DNA of 64,000 nt, from the NCBI RefSeq assembly GCF_003028855.1, contig NZ_CP028324.1:5084001-5148000 (forward strand), given 5' to 3'. A program made the translations under genes and the position numbers. Below, piece after piece: positions 10,207 to 19,937 of the stretch (position 1 is its first letter; each line of letters begins with the position of its first letter). The notes under the pieces are model-generated. The model was not told where the DNA came from. It searched no databases and worked only from the letters and a program-made list of their open reading frames with translations. Source of the stretch: Pseudoduganella armeniaca (GTDB taxonomy: Bacteria; Pseudomonadota; Gammaproteobacteria; Burkholderiales; Burkholderiaceae_D).

Positions 10207-11370
10207 TCAATTCACCCACAGGAAGCGGCGCAGGTAACGCATCGCCGCGCTGTCGGTCTGGTCCGGCTTGTCGGCATACGACTGCACGAAAGCGTGCAAG
10301 CCGGATGCCGGATGGCTGGCGTCGATCTTGCGGCAGTACTTCGACCACGCTTCGCGCCGCAGCGATGCCAGCGGATACTTCGGCGCGTCGGCAAACAACG
10401 CGGGTACCGAAAAGCCCTGCCCTTCCGGGCACACGCGCGCCAGCGCGGCCAGCGAGCCGCTCATCTTTTCACCCAGCGGCAGCACGGTGCGGCCGCGCAC
10501 CAGCGGAATCAGGTGGTGCATCAGCTCGCCCCAGACGCGGAAATCGTCGTCGTCCAGCGGGACCGGAAACGCGGTGTTCGCCTGGCGCGGATTGGCCAGC
10601 CATTCCAGGTCGTCGTCGCGTTCGGCCAGCACGGACTGGCGCATGCGTTCGGACGTTTCGATGCCGCGCACCAGCAACTGGTGGGCGCGGCGCATGCCTT
10701 CAGGGTGGGCAAGGAATATCTCCGGGTTCGCTCGGGCGCGCTCTTGGTACTGATACGACAGCGCCATCTCCATCAGCGCTTCGGCAAAATAATGGTAGCT
10801 GAGCGACCAAAGGATATCGGATTGGTCAGTGCGCACCGCTGCCTTCAGGCTGTACTCCTGCTCGTAGTATTCCCGCTCGTCGGAGGGCGGCCGTACGGCC
10901 AAACGGCTGTCGTTTCGCACGGGAATGGCGAAGAAGTGGCGTTCTGCGATGCTGATGTCGCCATCGCCATCCAGGTCACGCACCCACGTGGCCGGCACCA
11001 ACAGCAGCCCGTCCGCACTGGAACGGATGCGAATGTTCTCCAGCATCTGCCGGCTCTGGCGCAGCTGGTCACGCGCATGGGTCAGCTCGGTCCGTATCGC
11101 CAGTGCGATCTCGGAAGGGGACGGACCTTGCTCACTCATTCGGCGCCAACCCTGCTCGACGAACGTCCAAACGTGCTGGACCAGCGCGACGTCCTTGCAG
11201 ATAACGAAGGCCTGCTGCTCCTGCACCGTCATACGGATACTGCGCTTGACCGCTGTGCAAGTGCGATCAAAAGCGGCGGAATTCGTCAGGTCGGGCTGGG
11301 TTGCGGCAGCCGGGCCGGAAAGCAAGCACAAGGTGACTGCGGCGGACGATAGGACGGCGGCGATGCGCAT
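10207..11370 (-). CDS. Secreted protein of unknown function with an EF-hand-like loop
   Basis: 387 residues. A clear signal peptide (residues 1-23, ending GPAAA) implies a periplasmic location. GAGG precedes the ATG at a suitable distance. The segment DLDGDGDISIAERHFFAI (about residues 131-148) has the D-x-D-x-D-x-I-x-x-x-E pattern of a calcium-binding EF-hand loop. The rest is mostly helical, with four cysteines. No family was recognised. It is divergent from the WG-repeat-like gene at 11469. Confidence 0.7.
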   Translation of the reverse strand: MRIAAVLSSAAVTLCLLSGPAAATQPDLTNSAAFDRTCTAVKRSIRMTVQEQQAFVICKDVALVQHVWTFVEQGWRRMSEQGPSPSEIALAIRTELTHARDQLRQSRQMLENIRIRSSADGLLLVPATWVRDLDGDGDISIAERHFFAIPVRNDSRLAVRPPSDEREYYEQEYSLKAAVRTDQSDILWSLSYHYFAEALMEMALSYQYQERARANPEIFLAHPEGMRRAHQLLVRGIETSERMRQSVLAERDDDLEWLANPRQANTAFPVPLDDDDFRVWGELMHHLIPLVRGRTVLPLGEKMSGSLAALARVCPEGQGFSVPALFADAPKYPLASLRREAWSKYCRKIDASHPASGLHAFVQSYADKPDQTDSAAMRYLRRFLWVN

Positions 11371-11468
11371 GATAACCTCGATGGCGATATGGTTGGCGGA
11401 GGGGTAGCGCTAGCCTAGCCAACCGGACCATGCCCATATTGCTCGATCACAAGTAATTACCAATAACA

Positions 11469-12137
11469 ATGTTCAAAAACCTCCCGCCAGGACTTGCTCC
11501 GCTGTTCGCCCTATGTGTTTGTATACTGCTTGCCGACCAAGCGTCCGCGGCACAGGACAGGTGCCCCAAGGGCGGCGGCGGCTGGCATTCGGCCTGCTTC
11601 ACGGAAGACGCCGGCGTGCGCCACGTCAAGCCGCAATACCTGGGCCGGCTCAAATGGAACCGGGCGGGCTACGCGCTGGTATCGCGCGCCGATGCCTTCG
11701 ACCTGATGGCCGTGAACCGCCAGGGCAAAGTGGTGGTGCCCGGCATCTATCACACGGGCGACTTCGACTATCCCGACGCCGAGCGCGGCGTCGGCCGCTT
11801 CGCCACGCCCGACGGCAAGTGCGGCTACTTCCAGGCCAGGGGCTTCCAGGTCGTGGTGCCAGCCCGCTACGATGTGTGCCAGGCGTTCCATGACGGTCGC
11901 GCCATTGCCTGCACCGGCTGCACGCGCTATTGCGAGGACGAGGACTGCCACATCGACCGCCTGGTCGGCGGCGACGGCGTCGCGCTGGCGCTGGACGGCA
12001 CCGTGCGTGAGCGCTTTACGCTGCCCACGCTGGACACCGTCTGCGGCACTCCCGAACGGCGCCTGCTGACGCCACGCAGCGGCGCCGACCTGCTGCGCTG
12101 CGCCGGCGACCGCAATCCGTTCGACGACCTGAAATGA
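11469..12137 (+). CDS. Secreted cysteine-rich protein with WG-repeat-like segments
   Basis: 222 residues. A signal peptide ends near residue 28 (LLADQASAAQ). The body has repeats of the WG/KWG type, for example DLMAVNRQGKVVVPGIYH and GKCGYFQARGFQVVVPARYD, followed by a Cys-rich stretch (CTGCTRYCEDEDC). WG repeats form beta-propeller-like folds of unknown function. There is no good Shine-Dalgarno sequence before the ATG, so the start is less certain. It converges on the next gene with no gap. Confidence 0.65.
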   Translation: MFKNLPPGLAPLFALCVCILLADQASAAQDRCPKGGGGWHSACFTEDAGVRHVKPQYLGRLKWNRAGYALVSRADAFDLMAVNRQGKVVVPGIYHTGDFDYPDAERGVGRFATPDGKCGYFQARGFQVVVPARYDVCQAFHDGRAIACTGCTRYCEDEDCHIDRLVGGDGVALALDGTVRERFTLPTLDTVCGTPERRLLTPRSGADLLRCAGDRNPFDDLK

Positions 12138-12623
12138 CTACAGCGCGCGGCCGAGAAACAGCACGCCTTCCAGCGGATTGAAGACATACGGCTCGATCGG
12201 CGCGAACCCCAGCTCACGGTACAGCCGCACGGCCGGCGTCATCGTCACCAGCGTGTCCAGGCAGATGGCGCGGTAGCCGGCTTCCTTCGCCTCGGCGCAG
12301 ATGCGCTCGGCCAGTTGCCGGCCCAGGCCCCGCGCCCGCGCCGCCGGCCGCACGTACAGCCGCTTCATCTCGGCGCGCGTGGCATCGACCGGGCGCAGCG
12401 CGACGCAGCCAACGGGCTCGTCGCCGTCCCACGCCAGCAGCAAGCGCCCGCGCGGCAGCGCATACTTGCCGGGCAACCCTGCCAGCTCCGCCTCGAAATC
12501 CTGGAAGCACAGGTCGACACCCAGCCCCGCGGCATATTCGCGAAACAGCGCGCGCACGTGCGCCAGGTCGTCCGGCAGCGCGGCCGGACGGATCGCGATC
12601 GGTACTGCCGCCGGGCCCGTCAA
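12138..12623 (-). CDS. GNAT family N-acetyltransferase
   Basis: 161 residues. GNAT domain with VGCVALRPVDATRAEMKRLYV (strand 4), RPAARARGLGRQLAERI (acetyl-CoA loop) and YRAICLDTLVTMTPAVRLYR, the last typical of the PhnO-like or small-amine acetyltransferase branch. Substrate unknown. The start overlaps the stop of the upstream gene by 4 bp, so the two form an operon. Confidence 0.82.
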   Translation of the reverse strand: MTGPAAVPIAIRPAALPDDLAHVRALFREYAAGLGVDLCFQDFEAELAGLPGKYALPRGRLLLAWDGDEPVGCVALRPVDATRAEMKRLYVRPAARARGLGRQLAERICAEAKEAGYRAICLDTLVTMTPAVRLYRELGFAPIEPYVFNPLEGVLFLGRAL

Positions 12624-13015
12624 TCGGCCACCGTCCAGTCCACCGTACCCTCGCCCGCCAGCGCCACCTGGTGCATGCTGTCCGCCAACCGCGCCAGCGC
12701 CGCGGCGCTGCCCGCTGCCGTGAACGTCCGGGCTCCCGTGGGCCGGGCAATGGTGGCGCTCATGGTACCGTCGGCGTCGAACTCCAGGGCCACCCGGTCG
12801 CCTTCGCTGCCGCCCAGCGACGCGCCCGCTGGCAGTTGCTGGGTTTGCGCGCCGACGGCTGCCAGGCCCGCGTCGAAATCCGTGAACTGGCTGGCCGAGA
12901 CGGGCACGATGGCCGTGTCGCTGCCATTCAGCGTGACTCTTGCCTCCTTGTCCTCGCCGATGGCAAGCGTGAATTCGATGCGCAGCGATACCAGCTCAGG
13001 CAATTGATCGGTCAT
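12620..13015 (-). CDS. Small protein of unknown function
   Basis: 131 residues from MTDQLPELVSLRIEF. GAGGAG seven bases before this ATG favours it over an ATG nine codons upstream. Acidic and soluble, with no signal peptide, no membrane helix and no motif I recognise. It has the look of an alternating beta protein. Coupled to the GNAT gene and located directly downstream of dnaE2. Confidence 0.6.
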   Translation of the reverse strand: MTDQLPELVSLRIEFTLAIGEDKEARVTLNGSDTAIVPVSASQFTDFDAGLAAVGAQTQQLPAGASLGGSEGDRVALEFDADGTMSATIARPTGARTFTAAGSAAALARLADSMHQVALAGEGTVDWTVAD

Positions 13016-13058
13016 GGCATTCTCCTCGGTGTGGTCGTTCATGCAATGCTACTCCAAT

Positions 13059-16000
13059 TCAGCAGAAGTCGCGGCTGGCCGTGGGCAGCTTGCCCAGCAT
13101 CGGCGACAGGTCGACCAGCCGCTTGGCCACCAGGTGGCGCACGATGCCCTCCTGCTGCCACACGCCGTACACGCCCAGCAGCGAAGCACCCAGCACCTCG
13201 CGCCGGTAGTGCTCGACCAGGTCGGGCCAGACGATGACGTTGACGTTGCCCGTCTCGTCCTCGATCGTGATGAACAGCACGCCCTTCGCGGTGCCGGGAC
13301 GCTGGCGCACCGTGACGATGCCGGCGCCGCGCGCCAGCTGGCCGTCCGCGAACGTGTTCAGCACCTCGGCCGGCAGGAAGCGCTTGGCCAGCAGCTGCGC
13401 GCGCAGCAGCGCCAGCGGATGGCGCCCCAGGGTCAGCCCTTGTGCGCGGTAGTCGCCGATGATGTCGTCGCCTTCGCTCGGCGCGCGCAGTTGCGGCGTT
13501 TCCTCCACCGGCGTGGTGGGGCGCAGCAGGTCCTTGTCCGGCACCGCCCCACCGCTTCCCACAGCGCCTGGCGGCGGTTGCCCGCCAGGCTGCGCAGCGC
13601 GTTGCCGCCGGCCAGTACCTGCAAATCGTGCCGGTCCAGCCGGGCGCGCCGGGCCAGGTCGGCCACGTCCGCGAACGGGCGCAGCGCGCGCGCCTGTTCG
13701 ATCCGTTCGGCCGACTCGGCGCGCATGCCGCGCAGCAGCGACATGCCCAGGCGCACGGCCGGCTGCCCGCTGCCGGGCCGTGCTCGAGGAGGGCCGGGGT
13801 CGGACCCGCCGGGTCCGACCCCGGATCTCTGCTGCGCACCCACTGCCTCCTTTTCTTCCAGCGTGGACTCCCAGCCACTGACGGCGATGTCGATCGGGCG
13901 CACCTCGATGCCGTGACGCTTCGCATCCTGCACCAGTTGCGACGGGCCGTAGAAGCCCATCGGCTGGCTGTTCAGCAGGGCGCACAGGAACGCGGCCGGC
14001 TCGTGGCACTTGATCCACGAGCTCACGTACGTCAACAGCGCGAAGCTGGCCGCGTGCGATTCCGGGAAGCCGTATTCGCCGAAGCCCTGGATCTGCTCGC
14101 AGATGCGTTCAGCGAACTCGATGTCGTAGCCGCGCTGCGTCATGCCGGCGATGATGCGGCCACGGTACTTGTCCATGCCGCCCTTGCGCTTCCAGGCCGC
14201 CATCGCGCGGCGCAGCTGGTCGGCCTCGCCTTCCGAGAAGCCGGCCGCGATCATCGCCACCTGCATCACCTGCTCCTGGAAGATCGGCACGCCCAGGGTG
14301 CGCTCCAGCGCCTCGTGCAGCCCCTCGGGATAATCGATCAGCGACGGGTCGAGCCGGCGCTGCAAATAAGGATGGACCATGCCGCCCTGGATCGGGCCGG
14401 GCCGCACCAGCGCCACCTCGATGACGAGATCGTAGAAGCGGCGCGGGCGCAGGCGCGGCAGCATCGTCATCTGCGCGCGCGATTCGATCTGGAATACGCC
14501 GATGGTGTCGGCCTCGCACATCATGTCGTAGGTGGCCTTGTCGTCGCGCGGAATGTCCTGCATGCGGAACTCCTCGCCGCGGCGCTGGCCGATCAGGTGC
14601 AGCGCACGCCGCAGCGCCGACAGCATGCCCAGCGCCAGCACGTCCACCTTCAGCAGGCCCAGCTCCTCCAGGTCGTCCTTGTCCCACTGGATCACGCTGC
14701 GGTCCTTCATCGTCGCGTTCTCGATCGGCACCAGGCGCGACAATTTATCCTGCGCGATGACGAAGCCGCCCACGTGCTGCGACAGGTGGCGCGGAAAACC
14801 CAGCAGCCGCTGCGCCAGGCTGGCCCACTGGTGCGCCATCGGCGAGTGTGGATCGAGGCCGCATTCGGCGAAGCGGTTCAACAGTTCGTGCTTGCTGTCG
14901 AACCAGTGGTGCGACTTGGCCACCTTCTCGACGATCGCCAGGTCCACGCCGAGCGCCTTGCCCGCGTCGCGCAGCGCGCTCTTCGGCCGGTAGCAGATCA
15001 CGGTGGCGGCAAGTGCCGCGCGGTGCCGGCCATACTTGGCGTAGATGTACTGGATGACTTCCTCGCGGCGCTGGTGCTCGAAGTCGACGTCGATATCCGG
15101 CGGCTCGTCGCGCTCGCGCGAGATGAAGCGCCCCATCAGCAGGCTGCTCTCGGCCGGATTGACCTCGGTGATGCCCAGGCAATAGCAGACGGCGGAGTTG
15201 GCCGCCGAACCGCGCCCCTGGCACAGGATCTCCTGGCTGCGGGCGAAGCGCACGATGTCGTACACCGTCAGGAAGAAGAATTCGTATGCCAGCTCCTGGA
15301 TCAGTTCCAGTTCCTTCTCGATCTGGGCCTGCACCTTGCCCGGCACGCCGTCCGGAAAGCGCACGTGCGCGCCGATATACGTTTCCTGGCGCAGGTAGGA
15401 CGAGGGCGTGTGCTCCGGCGGGATCAGCTCGTGCGGGTATTCGTAGCGCAGCTCCTTCAGCGAGAAACTGCACTGGGCGGCGATGCGCACCGTCTCGGCC
15501 AGCGCCTGCGGTGGATAGACGTTGGCCAGGCGCAGGCGCGAGCGCAGGTGCTGCTCTGCGTTCTGCGCCAGGTCGTAGCCGCATTCGTACACGGGCTTGC
15601 CCAGGCGGACGGCAGTCAAGGTGTCGTGCAAGGGCTTCCTCGAGCGCACGTGCATGCAGACGTGGCCCGCCGCCACCACGGGCAGGCCGTGCTGCAGCGC
15701 CACCTCGTCGACGCTCTGGCGGTGCCCTTCGTCGAACGCGCGCTGCAGCAGCACGAGGCCCAGCCACGCGCGCCCCGGAAACGTGGCCGCCATCCAGGCG
15801 GCCTGGCGGTGCAGGCGGTCCACGTCCGCCACGTCCCAGGCCGGATAGTCGGGCAGCAGGATCAGCAGGCAGTCCGGCATGCCGCGCAGGTGCGCCCGCT
15901 CCGGCGGCGGCGCCGCGAAATCTTCCGGATGCAGCAGGTAGCTGCCCTTCTCCGCCCGCGTACGCCCCAGCGTGATCATCTCGGACAGGTTGCCATAGCC

Positions 16001-16291
16001 ATTGCGGTTCTGGGCCAGCGCCAGCAGCGACAGCGCATGGCCGCCGTCCGGATGGGTCAGCCGGAACCAGCTGCCGATCAGCAGGTTCTGGTCCCAGCCC
16101 GCCGCCTTGGCTTCGCCAAAGGCGCGCACCACGCCGGCCAGCGAGCACTCGTCGGTGATCGCCAGCGCCGTGTAGTCGAGCTGGATCGCGCGCGCCACCA
16201 GCTCCTCGGCATGCGAGGCGCCGTGCAGGAACGAAAAATTCGTCATGCAGAACAGCTCCGCGTAGGCGGGCAAGGTGGTGAACTTGGCCAT
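13059..16291 (-). pseudogene. dnaE2: Error-prone DNA polymerase DnaE2, frameshifted and with an inserted palindrome
   Basis: Alternative C-family polymerase for SOS translesion synthesis, working with ImuA and ImuB. The start MAKFTTLPAYAEL lies 13 bp after a LexA box. Visible parts are the PHP domain (CMTNFSFLHGASHAEELV), the palm with the catalytic PPDIDVDFEH, the thumb and fingers, and an OB-fold C-terminus. The frame breaks at a GGGG run (13547-13550, about residue 914). Upstream residues end GNRRQALWEAVG and the C-terminal part resumes one base back with AVPDKDLLRPTTP, so one G appears to be missing. Near residue 822-832 a 31-base REP-like palindrome is read through in frame. The frameshift is either real, a sequencing error or a -1 slip; I cannot decide. 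Confidence 0.88.
13794..13824. repeat. REP-like palindrome inside dnaE2
   Basis: 14-base arms (CCGGGGTCGGACCC and complement) around a 3-base loop. It belongs to the same class as 2735-2761. On the dnaE2 strand it keeps the frame open and adds a Gly/Pro/Ser-rich stretch (GVGPGGSDPG). Confidence 0.9.
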
Positions 16292-16303
16292 CGATCGACT
16301 TAA

Positions 16304-16323
16304 TACTGTATAAACGTACAGTA
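16304..16323. promoter_or_regulatory. LexA box of dnaE2
   Basis: TACTGTATAAACGTACAGTA fits the CTGT-N8-ACAG SOS box. It lies 13 bp before the dnaE2 start codon and about 40-50 bp from the divergent PhzF-like gene. Confidence 0.92.
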
Positions 16324-16360
16324 TTATAGCGCGCAGCCCGGTCTTGTCGCGCGCGACGGT

Positions 16361-17146
16361 ATGATTGTGGTCATGACCCCACATCGAACTGAACTGCTCT
16401 GCTTCGGCACCCGTCCCGGCCAAGGCAATGCCGCCCTCGTGCTGCGGGGCGATCGCAGCAGCGTGGACGAGCGCCAGGCCCTCGCTCGCGCCAGCAGCGT
16501 CGGCGCCTGCGTCTTCCTCGACACGGACGACGGCGTGACACTGGACTTTTACTATCCGCACGCGCGCAGCCCGCTGTGCCTGCATGCCACGCTGGCGGCG
16601 GCACGCGTGCTGCTCGAGACGGCGCCCGGCCCGCTGGCTGTGCGCACGGCGCTGACCGGCCAGCGGCTGACGCTGCACCGGCAGGCCGATGGCGTCTACG
16701 TCGAGCTGGTGCCGCTGGTCCCGCCGATGGTGCCGCTGCCGGCCGAGCTGCCGGCCCGCCTGGTGCCTGGCATCGACCTCGTCGCGGCGCCCGCCGTGGC
16801 CTCGGTCGGCAGTCCGAAACTCCTGCTGCGGGTGGCCGGCCCGGCAGCGCTGCACGCACTGCGGCCGGACCTGGCGGCCATCCAGGCCTGGGGCCGCGAG
16901 CATGGGATCAACGGTTGCTATGTATGGTGCGAGCGGCCGGATGGCGCGCTGGAAGGACGCAACTTCAATCATCCCGAAGGCGGCAAGGAAGACAGCGCGA
17001 CGGGCGTCGCGGCAGGCGCGCTGACGGTATTGCTGGGAAGGTCGCTGCAGGTCTACCAGGGGGCCAACGTGGGGCAGCCCTGCCTGATCCGCACGGTATG
17101 GGATGGCGATCGATTACTGGTCGGCGGCGCGGCCGACTACGCCTGA
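16361..17146 (+). CDS. PhzF-family isomerase/epimerase-like protein
   Basis: 261 residues (257 if the second ATG at 16373 is used). PhzF proteins have two similar alpha/beta halves and isomerise or epimerise small acids. The first half starts LLCFGTRPGQGNAALVL and has VTLDFYYPHARSPLCLHATLAAARVLL. The second half has VGSPKLLLRV and the conserved EDSATGVAAGALTVLL. Substrate unknown; this branch is not linked to phenazine synthesis here. Divergent from dnaE2, with which it shares the LexA-box region. Confidence 0.8.
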   Translation: MIVVMTPHRTELLCFGTRPGQGNAALVLRGDRSSVDERQALARASSVGACVFLDTDDGVTLDFYYPHARSPLCLHATLAAARVLLETAPGPLAVRTALTGQRLTLHRQADGVYVELVPLVPPMVPLPAELPARLVPGIDLVAAPAVASVGSPKLLLRVAGPAALHALRPDLAAIQAWGREHGINGCYVWCERPDGALEGRNFNHPEGGKEDSATGVAAGALTVLLGRSLQVYQGANVGQPCLIRTVWDGDRLLVGGAADYA

Positions 17147-17314
17147 GACGCCGCGCCAGGGCTGAGCGCACAACAGCGGCAATCTATACTAGCTGCGCGC
17201 CTGCACGGTTGTAAATAAGTACTTTGTGCAAAATTGTCACAATCGGAAAATTGGTCGTAGTGCAACGACGGGACTGCCGATTAGAATCGTTTTTTTCCCT
17301 CGGAGAGCGACCTC

Positions 17315-19759
17315 GTGTTTTCGACCACCGCCAAGATCCGTCCTGCCCTGCGCCCGGTTTGCCAGGCAGTCCTGTTGAGTTTGTATGGCAGCGCCCTGTT
17401 CGCCGCCGCTGGCGCACACGCGCAGACCACCGATACCGCCCCGGCCGCGGTCCAGCCCGCGCAATCCGGCATGCAAGTCGTCAACGTGGTCGGCTCGCGC
17501 CGCGCCACCAGCTCGGCCACCGATACCGTCTCGCCCGTCGACGTGATTCCGCTGTCGGCCGCGGCCGAACGGGGCGGCCAGTTCGACCTGTCGCAGACGC
17601 TGACCAATATTTCGCCGTCGTTCAACTCGACCCGCCAGACCGGCGCGGATGGCGCCGACCTGGTCGACTCCGCCGCGCTGCGCGGCCTGGGCTCGGACCA
17701 GACGCTGGTGCTGGTGAACGGCAAGCGCCGCCACACGTCGTCGCTGGTCAACCTGTTCGGCGCGCGCAACCGCGGCAACACCGGTACCGACATGAACGCG
17801 ATTCCGATGCTGGCCATCAAGGATGTGCAGGTGCTGCGCGACGGCGCCGCCGCCCAATACGGCTCGGACGCCATCGCCGGCGTGATGGATATCGGCCTGA
17901 AACGCAGCATCGGCTGCGAAGCGGTGGCCGGCTACGGCCAGTACTCGGCCGGCGACGGCAAGAACTACCTGGCCTCGGCCTACTGCGGCTTCGCGCTGGC
18001 CGGCGGTGTCGTCGGCGTCACGGGCGAATACCTGGACCGCGGCCGCTCCGACCGCTCCGAGCCGGACAACCCGCGCATCATCGGCGACTCCAAGACCAAG
18101 AACAAGACCTTGTACGTGAACGGCGACATCCCGACCGGCGTATCGGGCAACTCGGGCCGCTTCTACTTCACGGGCGGCGTGCAGACGCGCGACGCCTCGT
18201 CGGCCGCCTTCGGCCGCGGCGGCGTGGGCACGGACGACATCCCGTCGCGCAATTCGGCGACGATGTACCCGGACGGCTTCGTCCCCTTCATCAACGGCGA
18301 CCTGGACGACCGCTACGTGATCCTGGGCCACCGCGCCAAGCTGGGCGAGTGGAACAGCGACCTGTCGCAGACCTACGGCTACAACCGCCTGCGCTACGAC
18401 ATCGCCAACACGCTGAACGCCTCCATCGCCAACGCCGACCTGCTGGCCGGCGGCAAGGGCATCAGCCCGAACACGTTCGACGCCGGCGGCTTCTCGTTCG
18501 CCCAATACACGACCAACCTGGACTTCAACCGCTACTTCGAGGGCATGGTCGGCAATGGCCTGAACGTGGCCTTCGGCGCCGAGTACCGCGTCGAGAAGTA
18601 CAAGATCTTCGCCGGCGAACCGGGTTCCTACATCGACGCCGATGGCGTCGGCATCGGCGGCAACGCCGGCAGCCAGGGCTTCCCGGGCTTCCAGCCCGGC
18701 GACATCACCAACGCACGCCGCCACAGCACGGCCGCCTACCTGGACCTGGAAGCGGACCTGAACGCGGACACCAAGCTGCAAGGCGCCGTGCGCTGGGAAA
18801 AATACAGCGACTTCGGTTCGACCGTGACCGGCAAGCTGGCCGGCAGCTACCGCGTCGCGCCGTCCACCCTGCTGCGCGGTTCCGTCAGCACGGGCTTCCG
18901 CGCGCCGTCGCTGCAGCAGGCCTACTTCTCCTCGACGTTCACGGACTTCATCGGCGGCGTGCCGACCGACGTGGTGCTGGCGCCGAACGGCGGCGCCGTC
19001 GCCAGGCTGGCCGGCATCCCCAACCTGAAGGAAGAGAAGTCGCGCAGCTTCACGCTGGGGACGACGTGGACGCCGACGGACGCGCTGTCCGTCACGGCCG
19101 ACCTGTACCACATCAAGATCAAGGACCGCATCGTGCTGTCCGGCCGCTTCGATGCCGACAACTATCCGGAACTGGCGGCGCGCCTGTCGACCCTGGGCGT
19201 AGGGCAGGCCCAGTTCTTCGTCAACTCGGTGGACACCAAGACGCAGGGCCTGGACCTGACGGTCTCGCACAAGAGCACCGTCCTGGGCAACCGCCTGACT
19301 ACCTTCCTGGCGGCGAACTTCAGCAAGACGGAAGTGGACGGCATCCACGCGCCCGCCTCGCTGGCCGGGTATGAGGATGTGCTGCTGTCCGAGCGCGAGC
19401 GCCTGTTCATCGAACAGGGCGGCCCGCGCCGCAAGGCCACCCTGGGCTTCGACTACATCACCGGCCCACTGGAGACGGACTTCCGCATCATCCACTTCGG
19501 CCCGCAGACGCTGGGCACCTTCAGCGGCACCGCCGCCGGCGTGCCGAACCTCAAATATGAAGCGAAAACCTCGGCCGACCTGTCGCTGACCTACACGATC
19601 AACCCGAACGCCAAGATCACCGTGGGTGGCAACAACATCTTCAACGTCAAGCCGACCTCGCAGAACGCCGACGAGACGGACAACGGCTTCAAGTACGACA
19701 GCGTGCAGTTCGGCCTGAACGGCGCTTCCTACTTCGCGCGCCTGCACGTCAAGTTCTGA
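17315..19759 (+). CDS. TonB-dependent receptor
   Basis: 814-residue outer-membrane transporter. GTG start preceded by GGAGAG. The signal peptide ends around AGAHAQ (residue 37) and a TonB-box-like VVNVVGSRR follows. The plug domain has LRGLGSDQTLVLVNGKR and VQVLRDGAAAQYGSDAIAG. The 22-strand barrel shows RVAPSTLLRGSVSTGFRAPS and ends with an aromatic C-terminus (LHVKF), as outer-membrane proteins do. Ligand unknown; the plug resembles receptors of the carbohydrate or catecholate type. No Fur box was seen nearby. A long palindrome closes the gene. Confidence 0.9.
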   Translation: MFSTTAKIRPALRPVCQAVLLSLYGSALFAAAGAHAQTTDTAPAAVQPAQSGMQVVNVVGSRRATSSATDTVSPVDVIPLSAAAERGGQFDLSQTLTNISPSFNSTRQTGADGADLVDSAALRGLGSDQTLVLVNGKRRHTSSLVNLFGARNRGNTGTDMNAIPMLAIKDVQVLRDGAAAQYGSDAIAGVMDIGLKRSIGCEAVAGYGQYSAGDGKNYLASAYCGFALAGGVVGVTGEYLDRGRSDRSEPDNPRIIGDSKTKNKTLYVNGDIPTGVSGNSGRFYFTGGVQTRDASSAAFGRGGVGTDDIPSRNSATMYPDGFVPFINGDLDDRYVILGHRAKLGEWNSDLSQTYGYNRLRYDIANTLNASIANADLLAGGKGISPNTFDAGGFSFAQYTTNLDFNRYFEGMVGNGLNVAFGAEYRVEKYKIFAGEPGSYIDADGVGIGGNAGSQGFPGFQPGDITNARRHSTAAYLDLEADLNADTKLQGAVRWEKYSDFGSTVTGKLAGSYRVAPSTLLRGSVSTGFRAPSLQQAYFSSTFTDFIGGVPTDVVLAPNGGAVARLAGIPNLKEEKSRSFTLGTTWTPTDALSVTADLYHIKIKDRIVLSGRFDADNYPELAARLSTLGVGQAQFFVNSVDTKTQGLDLTVSHKSTVLGNRLTTFLAANFSKTEVDGIHAPASLAGYEDVLLSERERLFIEQGGPRRKATLGFDYITGPLETDFRIIHFGPQTLGTFSGTAAGVPNLKYEAKTSADLSLTYTINPNAKITVGGNNIFNVKPTSQNADETDNGFKYDSVQFGLNGASYFARLHVKF

Positions 19760-19765
19760 TGGATG

Positions 19766-19830
19766 ACCCTCGGTGACAGGCACTCATCTTCGAGTCTCCG
19801 ACTCGAAGATGAGTGCCTGTCACCGAGGGT
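19766..19830. repeat. REP-like long palindrome after the TonB receptor
   Basis: Perfect 30-base arms around a 5-base loop, containing GGTGACAGGCACT and CATCTTCGAGT. The outer five bases (ACCCT/AGGGT) extend the pairing beyond other copies. It ends about 110 bp before the next gene and has no T-run on the plus strand. Confidence 0.92.
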
Positions 19831-19937
19831 TTCGACGGCCCCGCGTGCCACGGCAACGCGGGGCTTTTCATTTGTCATGGCCGTGTCATACCGGCCCGGT
19901 ACATTCGCCCTTTAATTTTTTTCCCGATGGGAGCAGC

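Noticed and set aside
13628..16303. Plus-strand frame of 891 codons opposite dnaE2
   Set aside because: Shadow of dnaE2; Arg/His/Gln-rich without motifs.
17237..19783. Open frame of 848 codons opposite the TonB receptor
   Set aside because: A shadow of the real gene; no start context and a low-complexity Val/Ala/Arg composition.
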